Below are positions 1 through 15,940 of a stretch of 64,000 bases of DNA, piece by piece. The notes under the pieces are model-generated. The model saw only the letters and a list, made by a program, of their open reading frames with translations, searched no databases and had not been told where the DNA came from. Source of the stretch: Tenodera sinensis. Taxonomy: Eukaryota > Arthropoda > Insecta > Mantodea > Mantidae. The translations under genes and the position numbers were made by a program. The stretch covers positions 171,272,719 to 171,336,718 of the forward strand of contig CM060964.1 in the NCBI GenBank assembly GCA_030765045.1. Reading direction: 5' to 3'. Position 1 is the stretch's first letter; every line of letters starts with the position of its first letter.

Positions 1-2191
1 ACCACCACACAAATACCACACACATACACACACACACATACACACACACACACACACCAATCCATACACACACCGCCACACACACAGACACATCATCACG
101 CACACACCGCCACACACAAACCACACACACACAGACACACCATTACGCACACACCACAACACACATACCACACATGCCACACACACACCATACACACACC
201 GCCACACACACAGACACAACACCACACACATACCACACACACAACACCATACCATACACACACCGCCACATACAGACACACCGCCACACACATACCACAC
301 ACACCACACCATACCATACACACACCGCCACACACAAGCACACACCGCCACACACACCATACACACACCGCCACACACACAGACACAACACCACACACAT
401 ACCACACACACCACACCATACCATACACACACCGCCACACACATACCACACATGCCACACACACACCATACACACACCGCCACACACACAGACACAACAC
501 CACACACATACCACACACACAACACCATACCATACACACACCGCCACATACAGACACACCGCAACACACATACCACACACACAACACACATACCATACAC
601 ACACCGCCACATACAGACACACCGCCACACACATACCATACACACACCGCCACATACAGACACAACACCACACACATACCACACACACAACACACATACC
701 ATACACACACCGCCACATACAGACACACCGCCACACACATACCATACACACACCGCCACATACAGACACACCGCCACACACATACCACACACACCACATC
801 ATACCACACACACACCGCCACATACAGACACATCACCACACCACACCATACACACACCGCCACACAGAGACACACCACCACGCACACACCGCCACACACA
901 CCCACCCACAAACACACATACACCACCACCATACACACAGACACACACACCAGACCATACACAGACACACCACCACGAACACACCACCACACACACACCA
1001 CGCCATACACACATCGGCACACACAGACACATCACCATGAAAACACCGACACACACATACCACACACACAGACCACACCATACACACACGGCCACACAGA
1101 CACACCACCACGGGCACACCGCCATACACATACCACACAAACACACCACGCCATACACACATCGGCACACACAGACACATCACCATGAAAACACCACCAC
1201 ACACATACCACACACACAGACCACACCATACACACACCGCCACACAGACACACCACCACGCACACACCGCCACACACAAGCACACACCGCCACACACATA
1301 CCACACACACCACACCATACCATACACACACCGCCACATACAGACATATCACCACACCACACCATACACACACCGCCACACACACACACACCACCACACC
1401 ACAACCTACACACACCGCCACATACAGACACATCACACCACCACACCATACACACACCGCCACACACAGACACATCACCACACCACATCATACACACACC
1501 GCCAAACACAGACACACCACCACACCACACCATACACACATACCACACACACCACACCATACACACCCCGCCACACACAGACACACCACCACGCACACAC
1601 CGCCACACACATACCACACACACCACACCATACCATACACACACCGCCACACGCAGACCCACACCGCCACACACATACCATACACACCACACCCTACTAT
1701 ACACACATCGCCACACACATGCACACACCTGCACACATACCACACACACCACACCATACACTCACCGCTACCCACAGACACACCGCCACACACATACCTT
1801 ACACACACCGCCACACACATACCACACACACCACACCATACACACACACCATGCACACAACGCCACACACACGCACACACCTCCACACACATACCATACC
1901 ATACACACACCGCGACATACAAACACACCACCACACCATACACACACCGCCACACACAGACACACCACCACACCACCCCATACACACATACCATGCACAC
2001 ACAGACACACCACCACACCACACCATACACACATACCATACACACACCGCCACACACACGCACACACCTCCACACACATACCATACCATACACACACCGC
2101 AACACACAAACACACCACCACACCTTACACACATACCATACACACACCGCCACACACAGACACATCACCACACCACCCCATACACACATAC

Positions 2192-2470
2192 GATGCACAC
2201 ACAGACACACCACCACACCACACCATACACACATACCATGCACACACAGACACACCACCACACCACCCCATACACACATACCATGCACACACAGACACAT
2301 CACCACACCACACCATACACACATACCATGCACACACAGACACACCACCACACCACACCATACACACATAACATGCACACACAGACACACCACCACACCA
2401 CCCCATACACACATACCATGCACACACAGACACACCACCACACCACACCATACACACATACCATAAACAC
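2192..2470. repeat. Regular 45-bp tandem sub-array
   Basis: CATGCACACACAGACACA recurs at 2237, 2282, 2327, 2372 (ACATG variant) and 2417, an exact 45-bp period. Units alternate in a short segment, CACCACACCATACAC versus CACCACCCCATACAC. It is the most homogeneous part of the left array and recurs at about 32.53-32.82 kb. Confidence 0.9.
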
Positions 2471-2786
2471 ATCGCCACACACAGACACACCACCACACCA
2501 CACCATACACACATACCATACACACACCGCCACAGACACACACGCCAACACACCACACCATACACACATACCATACACACCACACACCGCCACACACATA
2601 CAACACACCACACCATACACACACAGACACATACCGCCATACACCACCACACCACACCATACACACACAGACACACACCTCCACGCCACACTTCACACAC
2701 AGACACACCTCCACACACCACCACGCCACACCACACACACACACACAGACACACACCGCCACACACCACCACGCCACACCATACAC

Positions 2787-4530
2787 TCACACAGACACAC
2801 AGCCACACACCACCACGCCCCACCATACACTCACACAGACACACACCGCCACACACCACCACGCCCCACCATACGCACACACACAGACACACACAGCCAC
2901 ACACCACCACACCACACCATACACACACAGACACACACCGCCACACACCACCACGCCGCACCATACAAACACAGACACACACCGCCACACACCACCACGG
3001 CACACCATACACACACAGACACACACCGCCACACACCACCACGCCACACCATACACACACAGAGACACACAGCCACACACCACCACACCACACCATACAC
3101 AAACAGACACACACCGCCTCACACCACCACACCACACCATACACACACAGACACACACCGCCACACACCACCACGCCACACCATACACACACAGACACAC
3201 ACCACCACACTCCACCATACACGCAGACACACACCGCCACGCCACACCATACACACAGACACACACCCCCACACACTACCACACCAAACCATACACACAG
3301 ACCAACACCGCCACACACCACCACACCACACCATACACACACAGATACACACCGCCACACACGATCACGCAACACCATACACACACAGCCACACACCGCC
3401 ACACACCACCACGCCACACCATACACACACCGCCCCACATCACCACACCACACCATACACACAGACACATATCGCCACACACCATCACACCACACCATAC
3501 ACATACACCGCCACACACCACCACACCACACCGTACACACACATAGACACATACCGCCATACACCACCACAACACACCATACACACAGAGACACACACCG
3601 CCACACACCACCATGCCACACCATACACACACAGGTACACACAACCACACCACACCATACACACACCGCCACACACAGACACACCACCACGCCACACCAT
3701 ACACACAGACACACACCGACACACTCCACCACGCCACACCATACGCACACACACAGACACACACCGCCACAGACCACCACACCACACACACACACAGACA
3801 CACACCGCCACACACCACCACGCCACACCATACACTCACACAGACACACAGCCACACACCACCACGCCCCACCATACACTCACACAGACACACACCGCCA
3901 CACACCACCACGCCCCACCATACGCACACACACAGACACACACAGCCACACACCACCACACCACACCATACACACACAGACACACACCGCCACACACCAC
4001 CACGCCGCACCATACAAACACAGACACACACCGCCACACACCACCACGGCACACCATACACACACAGACACACACCGCCACACACCACCACGCCACACCA
4101 TACACACACAGAGACACACAGCCACACACCACCACACCACACCATACACAAACAGACACTCACCGCCTCACACCACCACACCACACCATACACACAGACA
4201 CACACCGCCACACACCACCACGCCACACCATACACACACAGACACACACCACCACACTCCACCATACACGCAGACACACACCGCCACGCCACACCATACA
4301 CACAGACACACACCCCCACACACTACCACACCAAACCATACACACAGACCAACACCGCCACACACCACCACACCACACCATACACACACAGATACACACC
4401 GCCACACACGATCACGCAACACCATACACACACAGCCACACACCGCCACACACCACCACGCCACACCATACACACACCGCCCCACATCACCACACCACAC
4501 CATACACACAGACACATATCGCCACACACC
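2787..4530. repeat. About 1,047-bp tandem duplication inside the array
   Basis: A distinctive series of variant units (CACGCAGACACAC, then CCCCCACACACTACC, then CCAAACCATACAC, then GACCAACACCGCC) occurs near 3,220-3,310 and again near 4,267-4,357, an offset of 1,047 bp. The right-hand array near 33.5-33.7 kb carries this series only once, so the duplication appears specific to the left block. Confidence 0.8.
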
Positions 4531-6599
4531 ATCACACCACACCATACACATACACCGCCACACACCACCACACCACACCGTACACACACATAGACACATT
4601 GCGCCACACACCACCACACCACACCATACACTCACAGACACACACCGCCACACACCACCACGCCACACCATGCACACACACCGCCACACACCACCACACC
4701 ACACCATACACACAGACACATACCGCCACACTCCACCACCACACCATACACACACAGACACACACCGCCACACACCACCACGCCACACCATACACACAGA
4801 CACAGACCGCCACACACCACCACGCCACAGCATACACACACAGACACACACCGCCACACACCACCACGCCACACCATACACACACACAGACACACGCCGC
4901 ACCATACACACACAGACACACACCGCCACGCCACACCATACACACACAGACACACACCGCCACACAGCACCTCGCCACACCATACATCCACAGACACACA
5001 CCGCCATACTCCACCATACACACAGACACACACCGCCAGACACACAGACACACGACCGCACCACACCATACACACATACCATACACACAGCGCCACACAG
5101 AGACACCACCACACCACACCAGACACACACATACCATACAGACACCGCCACACACAGACACCACCACACCACACCATACACACATATACCATACACACAC
5201 CGCCAGACACACAGACACGCCACCACATCACACCATACACATACCGCCACACACCACCATACCACACCATACACACACAGACACACTCCGCTACACAACA
5301 CCACGTGACACCATACACACACAGACACACACCGCCACACACCACTACGTCACACCATACACTCACACAGACACAAACCGCCACACACCATCACACCACA
5401 CTATACACACACAGACACACACCGCCACACACCACCACGCCACACCATACACACACAGACACACACCGCCACACAGCACCACGCCACACCATACACACAC
5501 AGACACACACCTCCACACACCATCACGCCACACCATACACACACACAGACACACACCACCACACCACACCATACACACACCCCCACACACAGACACACCA
5601 CCACGCCACACCATACACACAGACACACACCGACACAAACCACCACGCCACACCATACGCACACACACAGACACACACCGCCACACACCACCACACTACA
5701 CCATACACACAGACACACACCGCCACACACCACCACGCCACACCATACACACACAGACACACACCGCCACACACCACCATACATACACAGACACACACCG
5801 CCACACCACACCATACACACACAGACACACACCCCCACACACTACCACACCACACTATACACACAGACACACCGCCACACACCACCACGCCACACCATAC
5901 ACACACACCAACACACACCACCACGCCACTAAATATGCACACACACAGACACACACCGCCACAGACCACCACACCACACCATACACACACAGACACACAC
6001 CGCCACACACCAACACGCCACACCATACACACAGACACACACCGCCACACACCACCATACACACAGACACACACCGCCACATACCGTCACGCCACCCCAT
6101 ACACACACAGACACACCCCCACACACTACCACACCACACCATACACACAGACACACACCGCCGCACACCACCACACCACACCATGCACACAAAGATACAC
6201 ACCGCCACACACGACCACGCAACACCATACACACACAGGCACACACCGCCACACACCACCACGCCACACCATACACACACAGACACACACCGCCACACAC
6301 CACCACACCACACCATACACACACCGCCACACACCATCACACCACACCATACACATACACCGCCACACACCACCACACCACACCGTACACACACATAGAC
6401 ACATACCGCCATACACCACCACAACACACCATACACACAGAGACACACACCGCCACACACCACCATGCCACACCATACACACACAGGTACACATACCCAC
6501 ACCACACCATACACACACCGCCACACACAGACACACCACCACGCCACACCATACACACAGACACACACCGACACACACCACCACGCCACACCATACGCA

Positions 6600-9500
6600 C
6601 ACACACAGACACACACCGCCACAGACCACCACACCACACCATACACACAGACACACACCGCCACGCCACACCATACACACGCAGACACACACCGCCACAC
6701 ACCACCATACACACACAGACACACACCGCCACGCCACACCATACACACACAGACACACACCGCCGCACACCACCACACCACACCATCCTCACACAGATAC
6801 ACACCGCCACACACGACCACGCAACACCATATACACAACGGGCACACACCGCCACACACCACCACGCCACACCATACACATAGACACACACCGCCACACA
6901 CCACCACACCACACCATACACACACACCGCCATACACCATCACACCACACCATACACATACACCGCCACACACCACCACACCACACACACACATAGACAC
7001 ATACCGCCAGACACCACCACAACACACCATACACACAGAGAGACACACACCGCCACACACCACCTCGCCACACCATGCACACACACCGCCACACACCACC
7101 ACACCACACCATACACACAGACACATTCCGCCACACACCACCACACAACACCATACACACACAGACACACACCGCCACACACAAGCTGGCCACACCATAC
7201 ACACACAGACACACACCGCCACACACCACCACGCCACACCATACACACACAGACACACACCGCCACACAGCACCACGCCACACGATACACACACACAGAC
7301 ACACACCGCCACACCCCACCACAGAACACCATACACACAGACACACCACCACGCCACACCATACACACACACAGACACACACCGCCACACACCGCCACAC
7401 ACCACCACGCCACACCATACACACACACCGCCACACATCACCACACCACACCATACACACACAGACACATACCGCCACACACCATCACACCACACCATAC
7501 ACGCACACCGCCACACACAACCACACCACACCGTACACACACATAGACAGTTACCGCCACACACCACCACGCCACACCATGCACACACACCGCCACACAC
7601 CACCACACCACACATACACACAGACACACACCGCCACACACCACCACACCACACCACACCATACACACACAGACACATACCGCCACACACCAACAACACC
7701 ACATCATACACACACAGACACACACCGCCACACACCACCATGCCACACCATACACACACAGGTACACACAACCACACCACACCATACACACACCGCCACA
7801 CACAGACACACCACCACGCCACACCATACACACAGACACACACCGACACACACCACCACGCCACACCATACGCACACACACAGACACACACCGCCACAGA
7901 CCACCACACCACACCATACACACAGACACACACCGCCACACACCACCACGCCACACCATACACACCCAGACACACACCGCCACACACCACCATACACACA
8001 CAGACACACACCGCCACGCCACACCATACACACACAGACACACACCGCCGCACACCACCACACCACACCATCCTCACACAGATACACACCGCCACACACG
8101 ACCACGCAACACCATATACACAACGGGCACACACCGCCACACACCACCACGCCACACCATACACACAGACACACACCGCCACACACCACCACACCACACC
8201 ATACACATACACCGCCATACACCATCACACCACACCATACACATACACCGCCACACACCACCACACCACACACACACATAGACACATACCGCCAGACACC
8301 ACCACAACACACCATACACACAGAGAGACACACACCGCCACACACCACCACGCCACACCATGCACACACACCGCCACACACCACCACACCACACCATACA
8401 CACAGACACATTCCGCCACACACCACCACACAACACCATACACACACAGACACACACCGCCACACACAAGCTGGCCACACCATGCACACACAGACACACA
8501 CCGCCACACACCACCACGCCACACCATACACACACAGACACACACCGCCACACAGCACCACGCCACACGATACACACACACAGACACAAACCGCCACACC
8601 CCACCACAGAACACCATACACACAGACACACCACCACGCCACACCATACACACACACAGACACACACCGCCACACACCATCACACCACACCATACACGCA
8701 CACCGCCACACACAACCACACCACACCGTACACACACATAGACAGTTACCGCCACACACCACCACGCCACACCATGCACACACACCGCCACACACCACCA
8801 CACCGCACCATACACACAGACACACACCGCCACACACCACCACACCACACCACACCATACACACACAGACACATACCGCCACACACCAACAACACCACAT
8901 CATACACACACAGACACACACCGCCACACACCACCAAGCCACACCATACACACACAGACACACATCGCCACACACCACCACGCCACACCATACACACAGA
9001 CACACACCGCCACACACCACCAAGCCACACCATACACACACAGACACACACCGCCACACACCACCACACTACACCATACACACAGACACACTCCGCCACA
9101 CACCACCACGCCACACCATACACACACAGACACACACCGCCACACACCACCACGCCACACCACACCATACACACACAGACACATACCGCCACACACCATC
9201 ACACCACACCATACACACACCGCCACACACCACCACACTTCACCGTACACACACATAGACACTTACCGCCACAAACCACCACGACACACCACACCATACA
9301 CACACAGACACACACCATCACGCCACACCATACACACAGACACACACCACCACACACCACCACGCCACACCATACACACAGACACACACCGCCACACACC
9401 ACCACGGCACACCATACGCACACACACCGCCAGACACCACCACGCCACACCACACACAGAGACACACACCGCCACACAACACCACGCCACACCATACACA

Positions 9501-12500
9501 CACAGACACACACCGCCACACATCACCACACCACACCACACCACCACACCACACCACCACACCACACCATACACACACCGCCACACACCACCGTACACAC
9601 ACAGACAGACACCGCCACACACACAGACACACACCGCCACACACAACGACACACCACCACGCCACACCATACACACACAGACACATACCGCCACACACCA
9701 TCACACCACACCATACACACACCGCCACACACCACCACACCACACCGTACACACACATAGACACATACCGCCACACACCACCACACCACACCATACACAC
9801 ACAGACACACACCGCCACACACCACCACGCCACACCATGCACACACCGCCACACACCACCACACCGCACCATACACACACAGACACACACCGCCACACAC
9901 CACCACGCCACACCATACGCACACACACAGACACACACCGCCACAGACCACCACACCACACCATACACACAGACACACACCGCCACGCCACACCATACAC
10001 ACGCAGACACACACCGCCACACACCACCATACACACACAGACACACACCGCCACGCCACACCATACACACACAGACACACACCGCCGCACACCACCACAC
10101 CACACCATCCTCACACAGATACACACCGCCACACACGACCACGCAACACCATATACACAACGGGCACACACCGCCACACACCACCACGCCACACCATACA
10201 CACAGACACACACCGCCACACACCACCACACCACACCATACACACACACCGCCATACACCATCACACCACACCATACACATACACCGCCACACACCACCA
10301 CACCACACACACACATAGACACATACCGCCAGACACCACCACAACACACCATACACACAGAGAGACACACACCGCCACACACCACCACGCCACACCATGC
10401 ACACACACCGCCACACACCACCACACCACACCATACACACAGACACATTCCGCCACACACCACCACTCAACACCATACACACACAGACACACACCGCCAC
10501 ACACAAGCTGGCCACACACAGACACACACCGCCACACACCACCACGCCACACCATACACACACAGACACACACCGCCACACAGCACCACGCCACACGATA
10601 CACACACACAGACACACACCGCCACACCCCACCACAGAACACCATACACACAGACACACCACCACGCCACACCATACACACACACAGACACACACCGCCA
10701 CACACCGCCACACACCACCACGCCACACCATACACACACCGCCACACATCACCACACCACACCATACACACACAGACACATACCGCCACACACCATCACA
10801 CCACACCATACACGCACACCGCCACACACAACCACACCACACCGTACACACACATAGACAGTTACCGCCACACACCACCACGCCACACCATGCACACACA
10901 CCGCCACACACCACCACACCACACATACACACAGACACACACCGCCACACACCACCACACCACACCACACCATACACACACAGACACATACCGCCACACA
11001 CCAACAACACCACATCATACACACACAGACACACACCGCCACACACCACCATGCCACACCATACACACACAGGTACACACAACCACACCACACCATACAC
11101 ACACCGCCACACACAGACACACCACCACGCCACACCATACACACAGACACACACCGACACACACCACCACGCCACACCATACGCACACACACAGACACAC
11201 ACCGCCACAGACCACCACACCATACACACAGACACACACCGCCACACACCACCACGCCACACCATACACACCCAGACACACACCGCCACACACCACCATA
11301 CACACACAGACACACACCGCCACGCCACACCATACACACACAGACACACACCGCCGCACACCACCACACCACACCATCCTCACACAGATACACACCGCCA
11401 CACACGACCACGCAACACCATATACACAACGGGCACACACCGCCACACACCACCACGCCACACCATACACACAGACACACACCGCCACACACCACCACAC
11501 CACACCATACACATACACCGCCATACACCATCACACCACACCATACACATACACCGCCACACACCACCACACCACACACACACATAGACACATACCGCCA
11601 GACACCACCACAACACACCATACACACAGAGAGACACACACCGCCACACACCACCACGCCACACCATGCACACACACCGCCACACACCACCACACCACAC
11701 CATACACACAGACACATTCCGCCACACACCACCACAAAACACCATACACACACAGACACACACCGCCACACACAAGCTGGCCACACCATACACACACAGA
11801 CACACACCGCCACACACCACCACGCCACACCATACACACACAGACACACACCGCCACACAGCACCACGCCACACGATACACACACACAGACACACACCGC
11901 CACACCCCACCACAGAACACCATACACACAGACACACCACCACGCCACACCATACACACACACAGACACACACCGCCACACACCATCACACCACACCATA
12001 CACGCACACCGCCACACACAACCACACCACACCGTACACACACATAGACAGTTACCGCCACACACCACCACGCCACACCATGCACACACACCGCCACACA
12101 CCACCACACCGCACCATACACACAGACACACACCGCCACACACCACCACACCACACCACACCATACACACACAGACACATACCGCCACACACCAACAACA
12201 CCACATCATACACACACAGACACACACCGCCACACACCACCAAGCCACACCATACACACACAGACACACATCGCCACACACCACCACGCCACACCATACA
12301 CACAGACACACACCGCCACACACCACCAAGCCACACCATACACACACAGACACACACCGCCACACACCACCACACTACACCATACACACAGACACACTCC
12401 GCCACACACCACCACGCCACACCATACACACACAGACACACACCGCCACACACCACCACGCCACACCACACCATACACACACAGACACATACCGCCACAC

Positions 12501-13200
12501 ACCATCACACCACACCATACACACACCGCCACACACCACCACACTTCACCGTACACACACATAGACACTTACCGCCACAAACCACCACGACACACCACAC
12601 CATACACACACAGACACACACCATCACGCCACACCATACACACAGACACACACCACCACACACCACCACGCCACACCATACACACAGACACACACCGCCA
12701 CACACCACCACGGCACACCATACGCACACACACCGCCAGACACCACCACGCCACACCACACACAGAGACACACACCGCCACACAACACCACGCCACACCA
12801 TACACACACAGACACACACCGCCACACATCACCACACCACACCACCACACCACACCACCACACCACACCACCACACCACACCATACACACACCGCCACAC
12901 ACCACCGTACACACACAGACAGACACCGCCACACACACAGACACACACCGCCACACACAACGACACACCACCACGCCACACCATACACACACAGACACAT
13001 ACCGCCACACACCATCACACCACACCATACACACACCGCCACACACCACCACACCACACCGTACACACACATAGACACATACCGCCACACACCACCACAC
13101 CACACCATACACACACAGACACCCACCGCCACACACCACCACGCCACACCATGCACACACCGCCACACACCACCACACCGCACCATACACACACAGACAC
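6600..13200. repeat. Two tandem copies of a 3.31-kb higher-order repeat
   Basis: Rare variants act as markers. AAGCTGGCC occurs at 7193, 8468, 10505 and 11774; GACAGTTACCGCC at 7546, 8741, 10857 and 12047; ACTTACCGCCACAAACC near 9261 and 12567. Equivalent markers are separated by 3,306-3,312 bp, so a block of about 3.31 kb is present twice. Each copy also contains an internal duplicate about 1.2-1.3 kb apart. The block edges are approximate. Confidence 0.8.
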
Positions 13201-13541
13201 ACACCGCCACACACCACCACGCCACACCATACACACAGACACACACCGCCACACACCACCACGCCACACCATACACACAGACACACACCGCCACACACCA
13301 CCACGTCACACCATACACACAGACAAACACCGCCACACACCACCACACCATACACACACAGTCACACACCGCCACACACCACCACGCCACAGCATACACA
13401 CACACACACAGACACACAGCCACACACCACCACGCCATACCATACACTCACACTGACACACACAGCCACACACCACCACGCCACACCATACACACACACC
13501 ACCACACACCACCACGCCACACCATACACACAGACACACAC

Positions 13542-13547
13542 CGCCAC
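13542..13547. other. Target-site duplication, left copy (CGCCAC)
   Basis: CGCCAC lies directly before the terminal AGTAGGG of the Polinton and again directly after its terminal CCCTACT at 30382-30387. Six base pairs is the usual Polinton duplication length. CGCCAC is common in the array, but its exact abutment on both ends supports transposition by the element's integrase. Confidence 0.9.
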
Positions 13548-13560
13548 AGTAGGGTATATA

Positions 13561-13727
13561 TAGCGACTTTGCCCCACTTAGCATAAATATCCCATTAATC
13601 AAATCCTGTCACGCCCCCCCCCCTCCCCCCTCCCCCTCCCCCTCCCCCTGCCCCTCCACCCCCACATGTGGGAATTTCCAAAAGGTAATAGCGACTCTGC
13701 CCCACTTAGCATAATTTCCCCATTAAT
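13561..13727. repeat. Subterminal 39-bp direct repeats flanking a C-rich tract
   Basis: Two 39-bp copies of a motif beginning TAGCGACT and ending CCCATTAAT lie at 13561-13599 and 13689-13727, with 4 mismatches. Between them, at about 13613-13670, is a run of C5-C11 blocks separated by single T, G or A, so the opposite strand has G-quadruplex-like spacing. The same arrangement is mirrored at the right end. The repeated placement near a protein-primed origin suggests a binding site, but that is inference. Confidence 0.85.
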
Positions 13728-13772
13728 AATCCGCCCCCTCACACTCCTCTCCCTCCCCCCCCCTTAAGTGAC

Positions 13773-14266
13773 TGGTCTGTCACGATCAGGATGACAAAGG
13801 AAGGGTAATTTATGACCCCCGTTCCCCTGACCCTCCTATTCTAGTGTCTGCAGGTGTTTTCGAAAGAAGAACGCGAGGGTAAGAAACCCTACAATGAATG
13901 GCCCCCTTTCAGATCTTGATATATTTATGTGACAGTTGGAAATGTTTCCCTCTGACAGTTTTGAAAAGAACAATGCTTCATCTTGCAAGGGGGCGAGCAT
14001 AGAGGATGACAAAGGAAGGGAAACAGAGAGGGCGGATGGTCTGTCGCGATCAGGATGACAAAGGAAGGGTAATTTATGACCACCGTTCCCCTGACCCTCC
14101 TATTCTAGTGTCTGCAGGTGTTTTCGAAAGAAGAACGCAAGGGTAAGAAACCCTACAATGAATGGCCCCTTTCAGATCTTGATATATTTATGTGACAGTT
14201 GGAAATGTTTCCCTCTGACAGTTTTGAAAAGAACAATGCTTCATCTTGCAAGGGGGGCGAGCATAG
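13773..14266. repeat. Tandem duplication within left TIR (period 264 bp)
   Basis: The segment starting TGGTCTGTC(A/G)CGATCAGG at 13773 recurs at 14037 and runs to GCGAGCATAG at 14002 and 14266. A 34-bp spacer (14003-14036) contains a partial third GGATGACAAAGGAAGGG. The right TIR carries only one copy, so the duplication arose on one arm after, or without, copying between the ends. Confidence 0.93.
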
Positions 14267-14597
14267 ACATCCCCATTTTCCTGTCTGAACAGGCCTAGTG
14301 TTTTTCTCTTAACAAAGCAGTCAAAGATCACCACCTGCAGGAAGAAACCTTTTCAATAGCGAAAGGATACTTCTGTATTGACGCGTGGACCACCCATGTG
14401 GTCCCCCACTGCGTGGGTTTCCCTGCCTTCCCATTGTGTTGAATGACCGTCCAACCCCTCCAACACTTCAATGCGTTCTTGCTACAAGTGGATGTATTTA
14501 ATCATCATTTATCTTGACAAGACAAGCGACTGGCTTTAACCCTCACCCCCTACCTACAAAGGGGACCTTCGGTGGCATGTAGGCGTTCTTGCTAGCG

Positions 14598-14634
14598 TAT
14601 ATAAAGGCATCGCTAAGACACCGTTCCCTCAGTT
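14598..14634 (+). promoter_or_regulatory. Promoter of the DNA polymerase unit (TATA + Inr)
   Basis: TATATAAA at 14598-14605 is followed by CTCAGTTTG with the initiator A at 14631, 33 bp from the first T. TCAGT is the arthropod initiator core. The site sits just inside the left TIR and upstream of a splice donor at 14731. Confidence 0.75.
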
Positions 14635-15347
14635 TGACTTGAGACGTCTAGGAGTGTATTTTTTTGAAGCTTATACACAGCCAGTGAGGAAATTACACTT
14701 GTGCTACAGTCACCATTATCTTCATTGAAGGTAAGTCTAGTGTTTTTTCAATTTTCTATACATTATTTAAATGTATTTATTTTAAGATGTGAGATTAGAT
14801 GGTTTTAAAGGGAAAAGAGAAAACATTATATACACATTGTCTATATGATTTACAAATTATTTTATCACGGTTTTTTCCTTTATATGTTGTTTCGTGTCTA
14901 TCGCCGCAGTGTTTATATTTAAGGTGATAAATATACCCGTATAAGGCTTAAAACATATTAATTAAACAAGTTTAAAACTAATTTTAATGCTGAGAAAGAA
15001 AGTATGAGAGAAAGTATGTTCTGGAAATATTCTATCTAAATGATGGATCTAATACGCAACAATAATAAAAAAATCAATGAAAAAGAACATTGCTAATGAT
15101 TAAAAACCTAAATATGGTCCTAATATATGTCTAAATTAAACACTTTTATGTCATTTCAGTGAGTCACATCGTTTTTATAGATAGCATTACAATGTGTTCC
15201 TACCGTGGAAATTATAGTTATTATCAGGTTTATGTATTTAACATACATACCAACATTGAAATTTATCATATCATTAAACAAAAACAAAGGAAAGGCTAAA
15301 TATTTTATATATTCAGTCAATTTATGTCCTTGAAATTATCATTTCAG
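14631..15347 (+). other. Untranslated first exon and intron 1 of the polymerase gene
   Basis: The predicted leader exon is 14631-14730, ending GAAG before GTAAGT at 14731. The intron runs to TTATCATTTCAG at 15336-15347, and the next exon carries the first good ATG at 15353. The 617-bp intron is AT-rich with no ORF or motif recognised. The exon structure is read from splice signals only. Confidence 0.65.
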
Positions 15348-15352
15348 TCAGA

Positions 15353-15714
15353 ATGAGAACTTATAATCAGGGCAACAAGCTGACCCTGGCTGGACGAGCT
15401 CGAAGGGCAGCTGTTTCTGAAGGGTCTGCCAGAGGTGTTGCAGAGCCTGAAGCAGACACCTCCCCCATTCAGGAAGATATTATTCCACCACCCCCTGGTT
15501 TTGAAGACTCGCCATCGCAGCAGCAAATTGGTGATTGGAGAGACATCCCTGTGGAGGGGTTATGTATTTGCACCAATTGTGGTTACAAGACGGCCCTAAT
15601 TCAACTACTACAGTCCTTGCAGGGTAAGTTTTCCTTACTAAAAATATATTCTAGCAATATTCTATAACTTTTTCATCATGACTTTTCACATCTTAGCTAA
15701 CAACACGCTTTGTA

Positions 15715-15770
<56 letters not shown>

Positions 15771-15799
15771 TTACTACTACAACTACAACTAGTACTACA

Positions 15800-15856
<57 letters not shown>

Positions 15857-15905
15857 GCTACTACTACTACTACTACTACTGCTACTACTACTGCTACTAC
15901 TACTG

Positions 15906-15940
<35 letters not shown>

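Larger units (their letters stand above)
1..13541. repeat. CA-rich minisatellite array, left block
   Basis: The whole stretch is built from related units of about 44-45 bp with cores such as CCGCCACACACCACCACGCC and ACCATACACACACAGACACA. G and T are scarce on the plus strand. From 1 to about 2.6 kb the dominant variants carry ACACATACCA; from about 2.6 kb the CCACCACGCC variant dominates. The long open frames in it occur on both strands and contain only about six residue types, so they reflect stop-free composition and not genes. No unique sequence was seen inside the block. Confidence 0.97.
13548..14478. repeat. Left terminal inverted repeat (931 bp)
   Basis: It matches the reverse complement of 29709-30381 from the terminal AGTAGGG to AATGCGTTC, after which the two ends diverge. 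It is 258 bp longer than the right repeat because about 230 bp plus a spacer is duplicated inside it (13773-14266). The only differences noticed outside that duplication are isolated changes, such as GGGTAAG versus GGGTTAG. No ORF of interest lies in it. Confidence 0.95.

Noticed and set aside
452..6398. Very long open frames (up to more than 1,700 codons) rich in His/Thr/Pro, and Cys/Val/Trp on the other strand, also in other array blocks
   Set aside because: They track a repeat with almost no T/G-containing stop codons, occur in several frames on both strands, and have no domain, start context or splice signals.
1..13541. CRISPR array or telomeric repeat
   Set aside because: Units are continuous without unique spacers; no TTAGG-type telomere repeat is present; the context is eukaryotic.
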